From contig NZ_LT732535.1 in the NCBI RefSeq assembly GCF_900156915.1, positions 389,120 to 453,119 of the forward strand: a stretch of 64,000 nucleotides of DNA, given 5' to 3'. Positions 34,368 through 43,549 of this stretch are shown piece by piece (position 1 is the stretch's first letter; the number at the start of each line of letters is the position of its first letter). A program made the translations under genes and the position numbers. The notes beneath the pieces were generated by a model. It searched no databases, was not told where the DNA came from, and saw nothing but the letters and a program-made list of their open reading frames with translations. Source of the stretch: Sediminibacillus massiliensis (GTDB lineage: Bacteria > Bacillota > Bacilli > Bacillales > Amphibacillaceae).

Positions 34368-34904
34368 ATGAAAGCCGCTTTTCAGCAATTATACGAGGAA
34401 TATCATAATGATTTATTTCAATTTATCATGTATATGGTAAAAAACAAGGAGCAAGCAGAAGACCTCGTCCAGGAAGTATATATAAGGGTTTTGAAGTCCT
34501 ATGATACTTTCAAGGGAGATAGTTCCGAAAAAACCTGGCTTTTCTCTATTGCCCGCCATGTATCCATTGATTATTTCCGCAGACAGCAAAGCCGGAGAAA
34601 AAGAATCCTGGATATTTTTGACTGGGGGGAAAAAGCCCATCTTGTAAGGGACGAGGGAGCGCTTCCTGAAGAGATATCCCTTCTCAATGAAGAAATGAAA
34701 ATGGTTTACCGTTGTCTCGATAAATGCACTTTGGACCAAAAAAGTGTTGTGATACTAAGGTATGTACAATCTTTTTCCATTGAAGAAACCGCAAAAACTT
34801 TAGGATGGAGTATCAGCAAAGTGAAGACAACGCAACATAGAGCAATCAAAGCTTTGAGAAGATTTATCGAACAAGAAAACGGGGAGGAGGGAGACGCTGA
34901 ATGA
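34368..34904 (+). CDS. sigX: ECF sigma factor SigX
   Basis: A 178-residue extracytoplasmic-function sigma factor. Region 2 (FQFIMYMVKNKEQAEDLVQEVYIRV, then KTWLFSIARHVSIDYFRR) and region 4 (YVQSFSIEETAKTLGWSISKVKTTQHRAIKALR) are clear. In Bacillus subtilis SigX controls cell-surface modification and resistance to cationic antimicrobial peptides. The ATG at 34368 follows GGGGGG seven bases upstream; a TTG six bases earlier is too close to it. It overlaps the anti-sigma gene by four bases and has a self-type promoter. Position after resE is conserved. Confidence 0.92.
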   Translation: MKAAFQQLYEEYHNDLFQFIMYMVKNKEQAEDLVQEVYIRVLKSYDTFKGDSSEKTWLFSIARHVSIDYFRRQQSRRKRILDIFDWGEKAHLVRDEGALPEEISLLNEEMKMVYRCLDKCTLDQKSVVILRYVQSFSIEETAKTLGWSISKVKTTQHRAIKALRRFIEQENGEEGDAE

Positions 34905-36133
34905 AGAAAAAAATCGATGAAAATAAATTGGAAGACTTGTTGAGAGATATGCCTGCTATAAAGGATGAGCAAGAGCGAGATGAACTCTACCAAAAAATCA
35001 CTTGCCGTATGGAGGCAGAGGGTAGGCAGATTGAAAATAAGAAATCCAAGGCTGTTTGGCTTATCCCCTCCTTTGCAACGCTGGCTGTTCTTATCCTGGC
35101 TGTTGTGATCGTTCAAAGCATCTTGCAAGAAGGCTATTATTCCTCTGAGGGAGATACTGTAGATTATTCGATGACAAATACAGAGGAAAGTCGGCCAGTA
35201 AAAGAGAATGTCGGAAAAATGGAAAGAAATGAGGACGGAGACTATTCGATATCTGAAGAGGGAGCAGAGGATACTGGGGCATCTGCACAATTAAATAATG
35301 CAGAAGAGATAACAACTCCGAAATTGATCTATCTTGACGAAAACGACGAGACATTATTGACTATTTCCGTTCCTGATTTGAATGCTCAATACCTTATTCC
35401 GTTCTCCATCAAAGTAAAGAATGATGAAAAAAAGATTGAAGAAGTATTGAATAATATCCAATCGTATATTCCAGAAGAAGTCGGGGGTGCTTCTCCACAC
35501 CCGCTAGCAAACTTGAGTTTTGATTTGAAGCAGGAAACAAGAGAGGTCATCATTGATTTTCCGGAAGATTATACGTTGCCCCCGGGAAGTTCTGTCCAAA
35601 GCAAATTAGAAACAATCCTTTCGGATTTGTTTCTGCCGCTGGATATCGATCAGGCACTGCTTCAGACTGAAGGTGTTCCAGGAGTCGATTTAGGACAAAT
35701 CGGCACAGATATTGAAAGATTTGAATTTCAAGCTGGTGATGAACAAGGGTACAAAATTTATCAGTACAATGAACAATCACCAGAAAGACTGGTGCCTGTC
35801 CCTCTAACAGATCAGGAAGGAAATATAGGCAGTGCTCTAAAGGAGATGCAGAAAGATGAGCAGCCTTCCGGTATCAGTGCTTCTATACCGGAAGCAGCAT
35901 CATTAGTTGTGGAACAGAACCTTACAAAAGGAATTTTGAAAGTATCTTTGGAGGGCCAGTTTAATGAAGACCAAAAGACTCTCAATACAGTTGAAGCTAT
36001 TTTGATGACAGCCAAGGACTTTCATTTTCAAAAAGTGGAGTTGGACATGGGGATTGACCAAGTGGGTCCATACCAGCTCAGTGAGCCGCTCGATATCCCT
36101 GACGGGGCCAATCCTACTCCAATAGAGCAATAA
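34901..36133 (+). CDS. rsiX: Anti-sigma-X factor RsiX
   Basis: A 410-residue single-pass membrane anti-sigma factor. The N-terminal cytoplasmic part (about 1-46) would bind SigX, one membrane segment lies at about 48-70, and an acidic Ser/Glu-rich linker follows. The large extracytoplasmic region has GerMN-like beta/alpha repeats (for example FNEDQKTLNTVEAILMTAKDF). It is somewhat longer than the Bacillus subtilis protein. Four-base overlap with sigX ensures coupled synthesis. A terminator begins at its stop codon. Confidence 0.88.
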   Translation: MKKKIDENKLEDLLRDMPAIKDEQERDELYQKITCRMEAEGRQIENKKSKAVWLIPSFATLAVLILAVVIVQSILQEGYYSSEGDTVDYSMTNTEESRPVKENVGKMERNEDGDYSISEEGAEDTGASAQLNNAEEITTPKLIYLDENDETLLTISVPDLNAQYLIPFSIKVKNDEKKIEEVLNNIQSYIPEEVGGASPHPLANLSFDLKQETREVIIDFPEDYTLPPGSSVQSKLETILSDLFLPLDIDQALLQTEGVPGVDLGQIGTDIERFEFQAGDEQGYKIYQYNEQSPERLVPVPLTDQEGNIGSALKEMQKDEQPSGISASIPEAASLVVEQNLTKGILKVSLEGQFNEDQKTLNTVEAILMTAKDFHFQKVELDMGIDQVGPYQLSEPLDIPDGANPTPIEQ

Positions 36134-36167
36134 AAAAACCGGTGCTTCATAAGGCGCCGGTTTTTTT
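36133..36167. terminator. Terminator between rsiX and ppa
   Basis: AAAAAACCGG-TGC and GC-GCCGGTTTTTTT form a stem around CTTCATAAG, with A and T tracts on both sides. It serves both converging genes. Confidence 0.85.
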
Positions 36168-36173
36168 CTGTGC

Positions 36174-36668
36174 TTATTTAGTTTCTTTGTATCTTGCAAT
36201 ACAGTCGTCGATAAGTTTGTTAGCTGCTTCTACGCCTTCCCACTCACCGATTTCTGTTTTTTTGTTCTGAAGATCTTTGTATGTCTTGAAGAAATGAGCA
36301 ATTTCATCCAATTTATGGGATGGGATATCTTCTAAGCTGTACACATCTTTAAAACGTGGATCTTCAACGGGCACTGCAAGCAGTTTCTGGTCTTCTTCAC
36401 CGCTATCGATCATATTCAAGAAACCAATAACACGGGACTCGATAACACAACCTGGGAATGTAGGGTTAGTTACGATTACCAACGCATCAAGTGGATCTCC
36501 ATCCAATGCAAGTGTTTCATCAATATAGCCATATTCTGCAGGATAAAACTGTGGAGAGAATAGCACCCTGTCAAGCTTGAATACACCTTTTTCCTTGTCG
36601 AATTCATATTTATTTTGGTTTCCAGTAGGTATTTCCACGAACACGTCTAAAACTTTATTTTCTGCCAT
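36174..36668 (-). CDS. ppa: Inorganic pyrophosphatase (family I)
   Basis: Hydrolyses pyrophosphate to phosphate, pulling biosynthetic reactions forward; cytosolic. The 164-residue protein has EIPTGNQNKYEFDKE near the N-terminus and the family I signature DGDPLDALV with three metal-binding Asp residues. Bacillus subtilis uses a family II enzyme (PpaC), so a soluble family I PPase at this position is a difference from that model. AAGGAGG precedes the ATG on the minus strand. It converges with rsiX. Confidence 0.95.
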   Translation of the reverse strand: MAENKVLDVFVEIPTGNQNKYEFDKEKGVFKLDRVLFSPQFYPAEYGYIDETLALDGDPLDALVIVTNPTFPGCVIESRVIGFLNMIDSGEEDQKLLAVPVEDPRFKDVYSLEDIPSHKLDEIAHFFKTYKDLQNKKTEIGEWEGVEAANKLIDDCIARYKETK

Positions 36669-36833
36669 TATAGTTTTCCTCCTTATTGATTTCCTGGAGC
36701 AGGATTGTTCAAATCCGCTGCCGGATAATATGTAATTAACTTCGGTTACATATTATATCAATATTTATGGAGGAAAGAAAGCTAATAACATGTTAAAATA
36801 TAATCTGAACTATTCGTCGGCCTTACTACCAAA

Positions 36834-37103
<270 letters not shown>

Positions 37104-37212
37104 TCAAGTTAGCATCTGCCTCGTATTCTATTGTAAGATTGTTGGAACGACATTTCAATAACAGGTATTGTCAGGAAAGTACTTTTGGCAAGGGATGTAA
37201 AGGAGAATCCGT

Positions 37213-38271
37213 GTGTTTGAACATTTATTACTAGCTAGTATACATAAAATAAACGGTGAACGAAGCCTTCCTGCCGTCTATCACTTGCTGACTGGCAAGA
37301 GATCTTCCCAAACCTTGCAGGATGCTAGAATCTTCGACTTGGCCGGTTTTTTCGGACTGTGCAAATCTCTTGTAAAAGAAGATTTTAACCGTGCAATTAT
37401 GGAATTGAATGAAAATGGCAAAATCCAAATTCGGGAAGGTGCAGCAACAGTTAAAGAGAAAGGAATTGCCTGTCTTTCTAAGAGTGCTTACAAAGAACCT
37501 TTCGAGCAATTCAACGGCTTGGTCTACGATCGCTCTGCAGATTTAATTTATCAACGCTTAACTATATTTGTTCAAACAGCGACAAATATTTATTCTGGTA
37601 ATAAATTTTTCATTCCGGTTATAGAAAATGAACAGACATTACTATGGTTCAAGTCGTTCTACCGGAAGCATAACCAAGAGTTGAAAAAGTGGATAGATGC
37701 TCTTTATGAAGAACTGTCGGCTTTCTTGCAAAAAATCCCTGATATGGATGCCGGGATTTTTGTCGACAGACTGACGGGGTACAGCAGAATAGGTTTGAGT
37801 ATGGAACAATTGGCTGTAAAATACCAGATTGAAAAGCTGGATGTTCACTTAAGGTGGCTCCTGACAGTCCATGCGCTTTTGAATCACATTGCAGACAACC
37901 AAGACAAATATCCGTATTTGTCTGTTTTTGCAGATGGGTTGTTCAATGACTTCTTTCTTACAGATTCTGCAAAAAAGACATATGAACTATTGCAAAAGGG
38001 CTACAGTATTCCTGCTGTGGCCAAAATCAGAAAGTTGAAAGAAAACACTATTCACGATCATATTGTTGAAGTAGCTTATGCCAGTCCACAATTCCCGCTT
38101 GAACGTTTCTTGACAAACAAAGAAGTGGAAGAAATAGTGGGCATGGCTAAAAAGCTTAATACAAGAAGGCTGAAAGAGATTCAGCTTGCACTCGATAATA
38201 AGTATAAGTATTTTCAGTTAAGACTGGCATTGGCTGTGAAACGTTCAGACTGGTTAAAGGAGCAGGTGTAA
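37213..38271 (+). CDS. ypbB: YpbB, RecQ-associated helix-turn-helix protein
   Basis: A 352-residue soluble protein. The last part (about residues 255-330) holds a helicase-associated helix-turn-helix domain (AKIRKLKENTIHDHIVEVA), the one usually fused to or paired with RecQ-type helicases. The N-terminal two thirds are helical with no motif I recognise. The GTG start lies seven bases after AAAGGAG. Its stop codon overlaps the recQ start, so it is probably a helicase partner or loader; that role is inferred. Confidence 0.85.
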   Translation: MFEHLLLASIHKINGERSLPAVYHLLTGKRSSQTLQDARIFDLAGFFGLCKSLVKEDFNRAIMELNENGKIQIREGAATVKEKGIACLSKSAYKEPFEQFNGLVYDRSADLIYQRLTIFVQTATNIYSGNKFFIPVIENEQTLLWFKSFYRKHNQELKKWIDALYEELSAFLQKIPDMDAGIFVDRLTGYSRIGLSMEQLAVKYQIEKLDVHLRWLLTVHALLNHIADNQDKYPYLSVFADGLFNDFFLTDSAKKTYELLQKGYSIPAVAKIRKLKENTIHDHIVEVAYASPQFPLERFLTNKEVEEIVGMAKKLNTRRLKEIQLALDNKYKYFQLRLALAVKRSDWLKEQV

Positions 38272-39818
38272 TGGTAGAGGAAAAACTGGAAAGGGCATTA
38301 CAAAAATATTATGGTTTTTCTTCCTTTCGGCCCGGTCAAAAGGAAATAATCCTTGATGTCCTGGACGGAAAAGATGTCCTCGGCATTCTTCCTACCGGTT
38401 CGGGAAAATCACTTTGCTACCAGCTTCCGGCTAGGATATTGAAAGGATCGGTACTAGTCATCTCCCCGTTGATTTCTTTGATGACTGATCAAGAAAAACA
38501 ATTGATTGCGAAGGGTTTTAAAAGAGTCATTTCAATCAACAGCTTTTTGTCTTTTGAAAAGAAAAAGACGGCATTTCAGCAACTAGGCAGCTATGACCTT
38601 ATTTATGCCTCTCCCGAAATGCTTCAAAGTCCGGAATTCGTTGCGAAATTAAAACAAATCCAACTAGCCCTGTTTGTAGTCGATGAGGCACATTGTATTT
38701 CCCAATGGGGGCATGAGTTCAGGCCGGATTATTTGAAACTGGGTGACATCGTGGGGGAGTTGGGTCGTCCCCCTATCTTAGCATTGAGTGCGACGGCCAC
38801 CCCAGAAGTCCAGGAGGATATTATCTATCAGTTGAAGAGCGACCGAATGAAAAAGCATATACATCCAATGGACAGAGAAAACATTGCATTGAAAGTAGAT
38901 AAATTCCCAAGCCCTGCTGATAAATTGACGTACTTGTCAAAAATATTGGAAAAATATAAAGTTCCGACAATGATATATTTTTCGAGCAGGAACTGGACAG
39001 AAAAAGCAGCAATCACTCTTTCCAATGCAGTGCCGGATTTAAAAATCGCATACTATCACGGCGGAATGGAACAGACAGATCGCATACTGGTTCAACAGCA
39101 ATTCATGAATGATGAATTAGATGTGATCTGCTGTACCAGTGCCTTTGGAATGGGGATAGATAAAAACAATATCAGACTTGTTGTGCACTTTCACCTGCCG
39201 ACACAAATTGAATCATTCATCCAAGAAATAGGCCGAGCAGGCCGAGATGGAAAATCCAGCGTCAGTCTGGTAATGCTAGCCCCGAATGACGATTTATTGC
39301 CAAAGAAATTGATCCAGCTTGAACTTCCTGTTGAGATGGAGGTTGAAAGGGTATTTCACCGGTTGCAGGCCATACAGCAAAAAGAAGGGAAACTGTTCGA
39401 AAAAGACGAAGAAAATGCCCAGTTTATGGATATTTCTGAAACACAGTGGAGATTTTTACGTTATCATCTAGAAAAGCAAGCAGTGATAGGACAGGGAAGG
39501 ATCGCTCCTGAATTTGAAGACTGGAACCAAGTCAAGCTCGAACTCGGAAAAATTGTTAACTGGAGGACGAGCTATAAGGAGTCGAAGCTGTCGGAATTGT
39601 TGAAATGGGCAGAGTCTGAATCGATTTGTAGAAGAGAGGGGTTGTTTTCTGCTTTTCAGGATTCTGTCAAACCTCCAACTTACGGGTGTTGTGATCATTG
39701 TGGTTTTACTTTGGGGACGTGGCAGCCGGAAGAGCAAACACGGCGGAATGAGACGATTGATTGGAAAGAAGATTTTAAAATGCTTATGTTGCAGGGTGAC
39801 CGGAATGAAGTTCACTAA
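38271..39818 (+). CDS. recQ: RecQ-family ATP-dependent DNA helicase
   Basis: A 515-residue 3'-5' DNA helicase for recombination and fork repair. Motif 0/I are RPGQKEIILDVLDG and PTGSGKSLCYQLP; motif II is DEAHC with the RecQ-specific aromatic loop ISQWGHEFRPDY. Motif VI is QEIGRAGRDGK. A Cys-rich zinc region (CRREGLF...CCDHCG) follows near 450-480. There is no HRDC domain, matching the short RecQ2/RecS type of Bacillus. It is coupled to ypbB (TAATGG overlap) and overlaps the next gene. Confidence 0.94.
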   Translation: MVEEKLERALQKYYGFSSFRPGQKEIILDVLDGKDVLGILPTGSGKSLCYQLPARILKGSVLVISPLISLMTDQEKQLIAKGFKRVISINSFLSFEKKKTAFQQLGSYDLIYASPEMLQSPEFVAKLKQIQLALFVVDEAHCISQWGHEFRPDYLKLGDIVGELGRPPILALSATATPEVQEDIIYQLKSDRMKKHIHPMDRENIALKVDKFPSPADKLTYLSKILEKYKVPTMIYFSSRNWTEKAAITLSNAVPDLKIAYYHGGMEQTDRILVQQQFMNDELDVICCTSAFGMGIDKNNIRLVVHFHLPTQIESFIQEIGRAGRDGKSSVSLVMLAPNDDLLPKKLIQLELPVEMEVERVFHRLQAIQQKEGKLFEKDEENAQFMDISETQWRFLRYHLEKQAVIGQGRIAPEFEDWNQVKLELGKIVNWRTSYKESKLSELLKWAESESICRREGLFSAFQDSVKPPTYGCCDHCGFTLGTWQPEEQTRRNETIDWKEDFKMLMLQGDRNEVH

Positions 39819-40395
39819 CCAAGCAAAAATTGCCAGGAAAATGCCTTATAAACAATTGATAAAACAGTTGTATTTATCCCAATTTATTTTCTTTCTGTTC
39901 ACACTAGGAATCAGTCTGTTTTTGTTTGATTCTCCTTCCCGATGGCTCGGATTATTCTCTTGGAAGCCACAACAGCTTTTCTTCTATGGTGTCATCCCTG
40001 GATTGGTTGTAGTTTTGATTGATTTGGTCCTGGTGAGGGTATTTCCGGAGGAGTCCTTCGACGACGGAGGAATCAATGAAAAGGTGTTCAGAAATGCTTC
40101 CATCCCTCATATCTTTCTTTTGGCAGCCGTCATTTCCATCAGTGAAGAGTTGTTGTTCCGCGGCGTTCTGCAAACGGAATTGGGATATATAACGGCCAGT
40201 CTGCTATTTGCATTAGTGCATTTCAGATATTTAACAAAGCCTGTATTGTTATTTTCCGTTTTGGTGTTGAGTTTTTTTATTGGTTGGCTATATGAAACAA
40301 CTGCGAACCTTCTAACTACAATCACTGCACATTTCCTAATAGATCTATTATTAGGGCTTATCATCAAATCAAAAAAGGGAAAGGGGGAGTCCTGA
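39805..40395 (+). CDS. ypbD: CPBP family intramembrane metalloprotease YpbD
   Basis: A 196-residue multi-pass membrane protein with an Abi/CPBP domain. The motif EELLFRG (the EExxxR box) is at about residues 113-119 and the second box with conserved Phe and His (LLFALVHFRYL) near 133. A final HFLIDLLLG segment carries the third His. Such proteins cut or process prenylated or membrane peptides; the target here is unknown. It overlaps recQ by 14 bases. A GTG three codons upstream (39796) is an alternative start. Confidence 0.85.
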   Translation: MKFTNQAKIARKMPYKQLIKQLYLSQFIFFLFTLGISLFLFDSPSRWLGLFSWKPQQLFFYGVIPGLVVVLIDLVLVRVFPEESFDDGGINEKVFRNASIPHIFLLAAVISISEELLFRGVLQTELGYITASLLFALVHFRYLTKPVLLFSVLVLSFFIGWLYETTANLLTTITAHFLIDLLLGLIIKSKKGKGES

Positions 40396-40745
40396 TGGGA
40401 GAACATATGAGTGATCAGGCAAATCAGCTTAGGAAAAAGGCAAGCAAGCCCGAACTGCAGGAAGAGGATCAGACATCAACTACCGACCCAACAGCGGAAA
40501 TGGATGTGAATGTATTGGAACTTCCTCCCCGAAAAACTGTTCACCAACAAAAAAAGACCGGAATGAAGTGGAAGTTAAGCTACCCGCTTGTCCGTTTATT
40601 GTTTTTATTGTTCTTATTGATTATCATTTTGCTGCTGACTTACAATTTATGGGGCAAAGAATGGATGAATCTCGAAATGGAGCGTGTACCAGAGGAATTT
40701 CGGCCTTGGGTGGAAATAATCGAAATCAAAACAGGTAGTGGATGA
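40395..40745 (+). CDS. ypbE: YpbE-like membrane protein lacking LysM
   Basis: A 116-residue protein with an acidic, disordered N-terminal region (about 1-57). One membrane helix follows (about 65-87, Leu/Ile-rich), then a short external tail ending in EIIEIKTGSG. Position and start resemble YpbE of Bacillus subtilis, which is about twice as long and ends in a LysM domain; no LysM is encoded before or after the stop codon here. It overlaps the stop codon of ypbD. The name rests mainly on synteny. Confidence 0.6.
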   Translation: MGEHMSDQANQLRKKASKPELQEEDQTSTTDPTAEMDVNVLELPPRKTVHQQKKTGMKWKLSYPLVRLLFLLFLLIIILLLTYNLWGKEWMNLEMERVPEEFRPWVEIIEIKTGSG

Positions 40746-40780
40746 GCGGAGCCGAATGACATTACAGCTCCGCAAGTAAA

Positions 40781-41350
40781 TCAGAAAAATTTCTTTTTAT
40801 CTCGCTCTTCTTTTAGAATCTCCGCCGCTTCTCTGAAGCGTTGTGAATGGACTACTTCCCTTTCTCTTAAATATTTCAGTCCATCATTCAATTCCGGGTC
40901 ATCTGAAAGATTAATAATCCATTGATAGGTTGCTCTCGCCTTTTCTTCCGCAGCAATATCTTCATATATATCGGCGATTGGGTCGCCCTTTGCCTGGATA
41001 TACGAAGCTGTCCATGGAACTCCTGCTGCATTATGGTAAAATAAAGCATTGTCATGGTTTGCATAATGTTCGCCAAGGCCTGCTTCTTTCATTTGTTCCG
41101 GAGTAGCGTCTTTCGTTAACTTATAAACCATGGTAGCAATCATCTCGAGATGGGCAAATTCCTCTGTACCAATGTCTGTCAACAAACCGATCACTTTATC
41201 AGGAATGGAATATCTTTGATTCAGATATCTTAAAGCTGCTGCCAATTCTCCGTCAGCTCCGCCGTATTGTTCAATCAGAAACTTTGCAAGTCGGGGATTA
41301 CATTCCCTCACACGAACAGGGTATTGCAATTTCTTTTCGTAATACCACAC
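40781..41350 (-). CDS. cotJC: Spore coat protein CotJC (manganese catalase family)
   Basis: A 189-residue spore-coat protein of the manganese catalase family. Metal-site residues fit the dimanganese pattern: Glu in DGELAAALRY, Glu and His in GTEEFAHLEM, Glu in DIAAEEKAR and His in VVHSQRF. I chose the GTG at 41350 because AAAGGAAG lies just before it and it yields the family start MWYYEKKLQYP; the frame extends upstream to 41371 without a good site. Third gene of the cotJABC operon, mother-cell expressed in Bacillus. Confidence 0.93.
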   Translation of the reverse strand: MWYYEKKLQYPVRVRECNPRLAKFLIEQYGGADGELAAALRYLNQRYSIPDKVIGLLTDIGTEEFAHLEMIATMVYKLTKDATPEQMKEAGLGEHYANHDNALFYHNAAGVPWTASYIQAKGDPIADIYEDIAAEEKARATYQWIINLSDDPELNDGLKYLREREVVHSQRFREAAEILKEERDKKKFF

Positions 41351-41436
41351 AGATATCTTCCTTTCCATCAATAGTTTCCATACCAGCTCGCTATTTTTCA
41401 GGTTTGTGTGGAGGATGGGAAGTTAACCGGCATGAT

Positions 41437-41700
41437 TTATACCTGCCAAGGCCATGGTGCATCCTTCCAGTTCCATGGGTAACCGGAATAACTTTTTCCG
41501 TATTGCATGAGCGGTCCGTATTTCACTTCATACTGCTTTTTCAGCTGTTTGCTCTGTTTAGCATGGTAATTGAATTGCTGTATGGCCTCTTCATCGTAAG
41601 GGTGCGTATCGAGGTACAGGGTCAATTCGCAGAGAACGAAGTCAATTGCTTGAATTTGCTCCAATAATTGATAATATTCAGTTGACAGCAATTTATCCAT
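41437..41700 (-). CDS. cotJB: Spore coat protein CotJB
   Basis: An 87-residue coat-assembly protein, the middle of the CotJ set. The family pattern YYQLLEQIQAIDFVLCELTLYLDTHP is at the N-terminus and an aromatic, Pro-rich tail (YSGYPWNWKDAPWPWQV) at the C-terminus. ATG at 41700 follows GAGAGGGGGG on the minus strand. It overlaps cotJA by eight bases and lies 86 bases before cotJC. Confidence 0.93.
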   Translation of the reverse strand: MDKLLSTEYYQLLEQIQAIDFVLCELTLYLDTHPYDEEAIQQFNYHAKQSKQLKKQYEVKYGPLMQYGKSYSGYPWNWKDAPWPWQV

Positions 41701-41920
41701 CGTCGTCCCCCCTCTCATAAGGCGAACAATATGGACTGAAAAGGGCAGGCCATAATGTGCCTCTGTACAATGCTTCTATCGCTGTTTCATATTGGGGGAG
41801 ACCTGGTGGTTGAAATCCGAGATATAATTGCGGCGGTGTTTCGTAGCTTTTCGTTTTGATTGGTGGGCATGGATCAAACGGACTGATATATGGATGATAA
41901 TACTTCCGTTGAGTAAACAT
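41693..41920 (-). CDS. cotJA: Spore coat associated protein CotJA
   Basis: A 75-residue protein rich in Pro and Tyr (KYYHPYISPFDPCPPIKTK), typical of CotJA, which is needed for CotJC to be incorporated in the coat. ATG at 41920 follows AAGGAGG; the frame is open further upstream but without a better start. First of the cotJABC operon. An imperfect inverted repeat at 41952-41976 lies just upstream in the leader or promoter region. Confidence 0.9.
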   Translation of the reverse strand: MFTQRKYYHPYISPFDPCPPIKTKSYETPPQLYLGFQPPGLPQYETAIEALYRGTLWPALFSPYCSPYERGDDDG

Positions 41921-41951
41921 GCGAAACCTCCTTCCTGGCGGTATGCAAACT

Positions 41952-41976
41952 CTTTCCATAGAGTCTATGGGAAAAG
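41952..41976. promoter_or_regulatory. Inverted repeat upstream of cotJA
   Basis: CCATAGA and TCTATGG (41956-41970) form a perfect 7-1-7 palindrome. It is extended on both sides by CTCTTT/AAAGAG-like pairing with one extra base. There is no T-tract, so it is more likely an operator or 5' RNA hairpin than a terminator. Confidence 0.45.
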
Positions 41977-42067
41977 AGCTTGTCTGATTCTTGTGTTGGA
42001 TTAATTTGCAGGTAATGCAGAGGAAGTTGTAGAAATATTATAAAGTAAAACAAAGGAGGCTGAGAAA

Positions 42068-42700
42068 ATGTTCGTGAAAAGTATCATGATCCCAAGTTAT
42101 AAATGTATAGTTGCTTCAACTGGCGATGTATTAAAACAAGTGGTAGACAGCCTGGAAAGTAATGATATAGAAGCGATGCCGGTAGTTGATGGCAGCATAT
42201 TCAAAGGAATGATCTCCAAACAAGTAATATATAAGGCATTTTTTCTCAGTGAGATGAAAAAACAAACCTTTTTAGAAAATAAAACGGCGGGCGATGTAAT
42301 GACAAATAGTGATTTGTTTATCGACGAAGAGGCTGTATTTGAAAAAACACTGACAGCTTTTAAGGGTTTTCCCATCTTGTCAGTTGTAAATGAAAACAGT
42401 CAATTCTTGGGGATTGTAACCCGTTTTGATGTATTGGAACAATTCGAAAGTGCATTTGGAGTGAAAAAACCCGGGATAAGAATTGCTTTCACCTCCGAAG
42501 AATCGGCCGGGAGGTTGTCCAGGCTCGCTGATATCATCAAGCATTATCATGGCAATGTCATTTCGGTTACTACGTTTGATGAAACGGATAAACTTGCCCG
42601 GAGAATTGTACTCAAAATCGAAAAAAACGACAATGTAGACAGATTGTCCAACAAACTGGAGAAAGCAGGGTTCAGAGTCTTGGATATTAAAGAGATATGA
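42068..42700 (+). CDS. Tandem CBS-domain protein with C-terminal ACT-like domain
   Basis: A 210-residue soluble protein with two CBS domains (about residues 5-58 and 75-130), the usual adenosyl-ligand-binding pair. A C-terminal region (about 137-208) has the alternating pattern of an ACT-like regulatory domain (RIAFTSEESAGRLSRLADIIKHYHGNVISV). The layout is similar to AcuB, which affects acetoin/acetyl-CoA synthetase control in Bacillus, but acu neighbours are absent. AAAGGAGG precedes the ATG. Ligand and target are unknown. Confidence 0.75.
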   Translation: MFVKSIMIPSYKCIVASTGDVLKQVVDSLESNDIEAMPVVDGSIFKGMISKQVIYKAFFLSEMKKQTFLENKTAGDVMTNSDLFIDEEAVFEKTLTAFKGFPILSVVNENSQFLGIVTRFDVLEQFESAFGVKKPGIRIAFTSEESAGRLSRLADIIKHYHGNVISVTTFDETDKLARRIVLKIEKNDNVDRLSNKLEKAGFRVLDIKEI

Positions 42701-42778
42701 GGAGAAAATAACACCTGTCACCCCTGGTGTTTTGGATTCGATTGGTAAGATAAAGATGGAGAGAGAAGGAGTTATGGT

Positions 42779-43549
42779 TTGATTGCATTTTTGTTGGTTT
42801 TAACAGCCCTTTTAGCAGGAATGGTTGGCTATATGATATTCAAAGCCTTTCATGACCATGTCAGGTACTTGAGAATTGAGAAACCCGATGAAAAAAAAGA
42901 AAAGGAGCAAGCCATCCATTTCTTTTTTATATCCGATATCCACACCAGATTAATAAAAAGAAAAACTCTATTATCAGTTGCCCACCAAGTTGACTTTGTT
43001 TTAATTGGAGGAGATTTGGCTGAAAAGAAAGTTCCTTTCGAGAGAATCAAAGAAAACATCATTCGTTTGAAAGAGCTGGGCGCACCGGTATATTTTGTAT
43101 GGGGGAATAATGATTACGAACTTGATCAGACCCGCCTTGTTTCCCTGTTGGAGAATTATGGTGTCCACACGCTTAGAAATGAATCGAAAAATATTGTTCT
43201 TCCATCCGGAGGGTCGCTCAGTTTGATCGGTGTCGATGATCCTGACAGAAGCAGTCCTCTTATGGAATTGTTGTTTCAACAAGCGGTGGGCGAAACGAAG
43301 ATCCTGTTGACACACAGGCCAGATATATTCTATAGTTTATCAAATAACGAAAAAGAAGAAGTCACGGCAGCTTTTAGTGGACATACACATGGCGGGCAAA
43401 TCCGGTTTATGGGCTTGGGGCTTTATTCCAGAGGTGGATTGAACAAGGTCGACAATACCTGGATATTAGTGAGTGAGGGTTATGGGTATACCCATCTCCC
43501 ATTCAGATTGGGAACGAGTTCGGAATGCCATGTGGTTACTATTTCATGA
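42779..43549 (+). CDS. ypbG: Membrane-anchored metallophosphoesterase YpbG
   Basis: A 256-residue calcineurin-like phosphoesterase with one N-terminal membrane segment (about 2-22). Metal-binding motifs appear in order: SDIHTR, GGDLAE, GNNDYE, THRPD and GHTHGGQ. The start is TTG behind AAGGAG. Position before mecB matches ypbG of Bacillus subtilis. The substrate is unknown. Confidence 0.86.
   Translation: MIAFLLVLTALLAGMVGYMIFKAFHDHVRYLRIEKPDEKKEKEQAIHFFFISDIHTRLIKRKTLLSVAHQVDFVLIGGDLAEKKVPFERIKENIIRLKELGAPVYFVWGNNDYELDQTRLVSLLENYGVHTLRNESKNIVLPSGGSLSLIGVDDPDRSSPLMELLFQQAVGETKILLTHRPDIFYSLSNNEKEEVTAAFSGHTHGGQIRFMGLGLYSRGGLNKVDNTWILVSEGYGYTHLPFRLGTSSECHVVTIS

Noticed and set aside
34706-35290. 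Minus-strand ORF of 194 codons
   Set aside because: It is antisense to the end of sigX and start of rsiX; composition is a shadow of the acidic sense strand and no start signal is seen.
36786-36795. TAACATGTTA palindrome shared with the ddl upstream region
   Set aside because: A 10-base palindrome in AT-rich DNA occurs by chance; the position upstream of ppa and the different neighbours give no reason for a common regulator.
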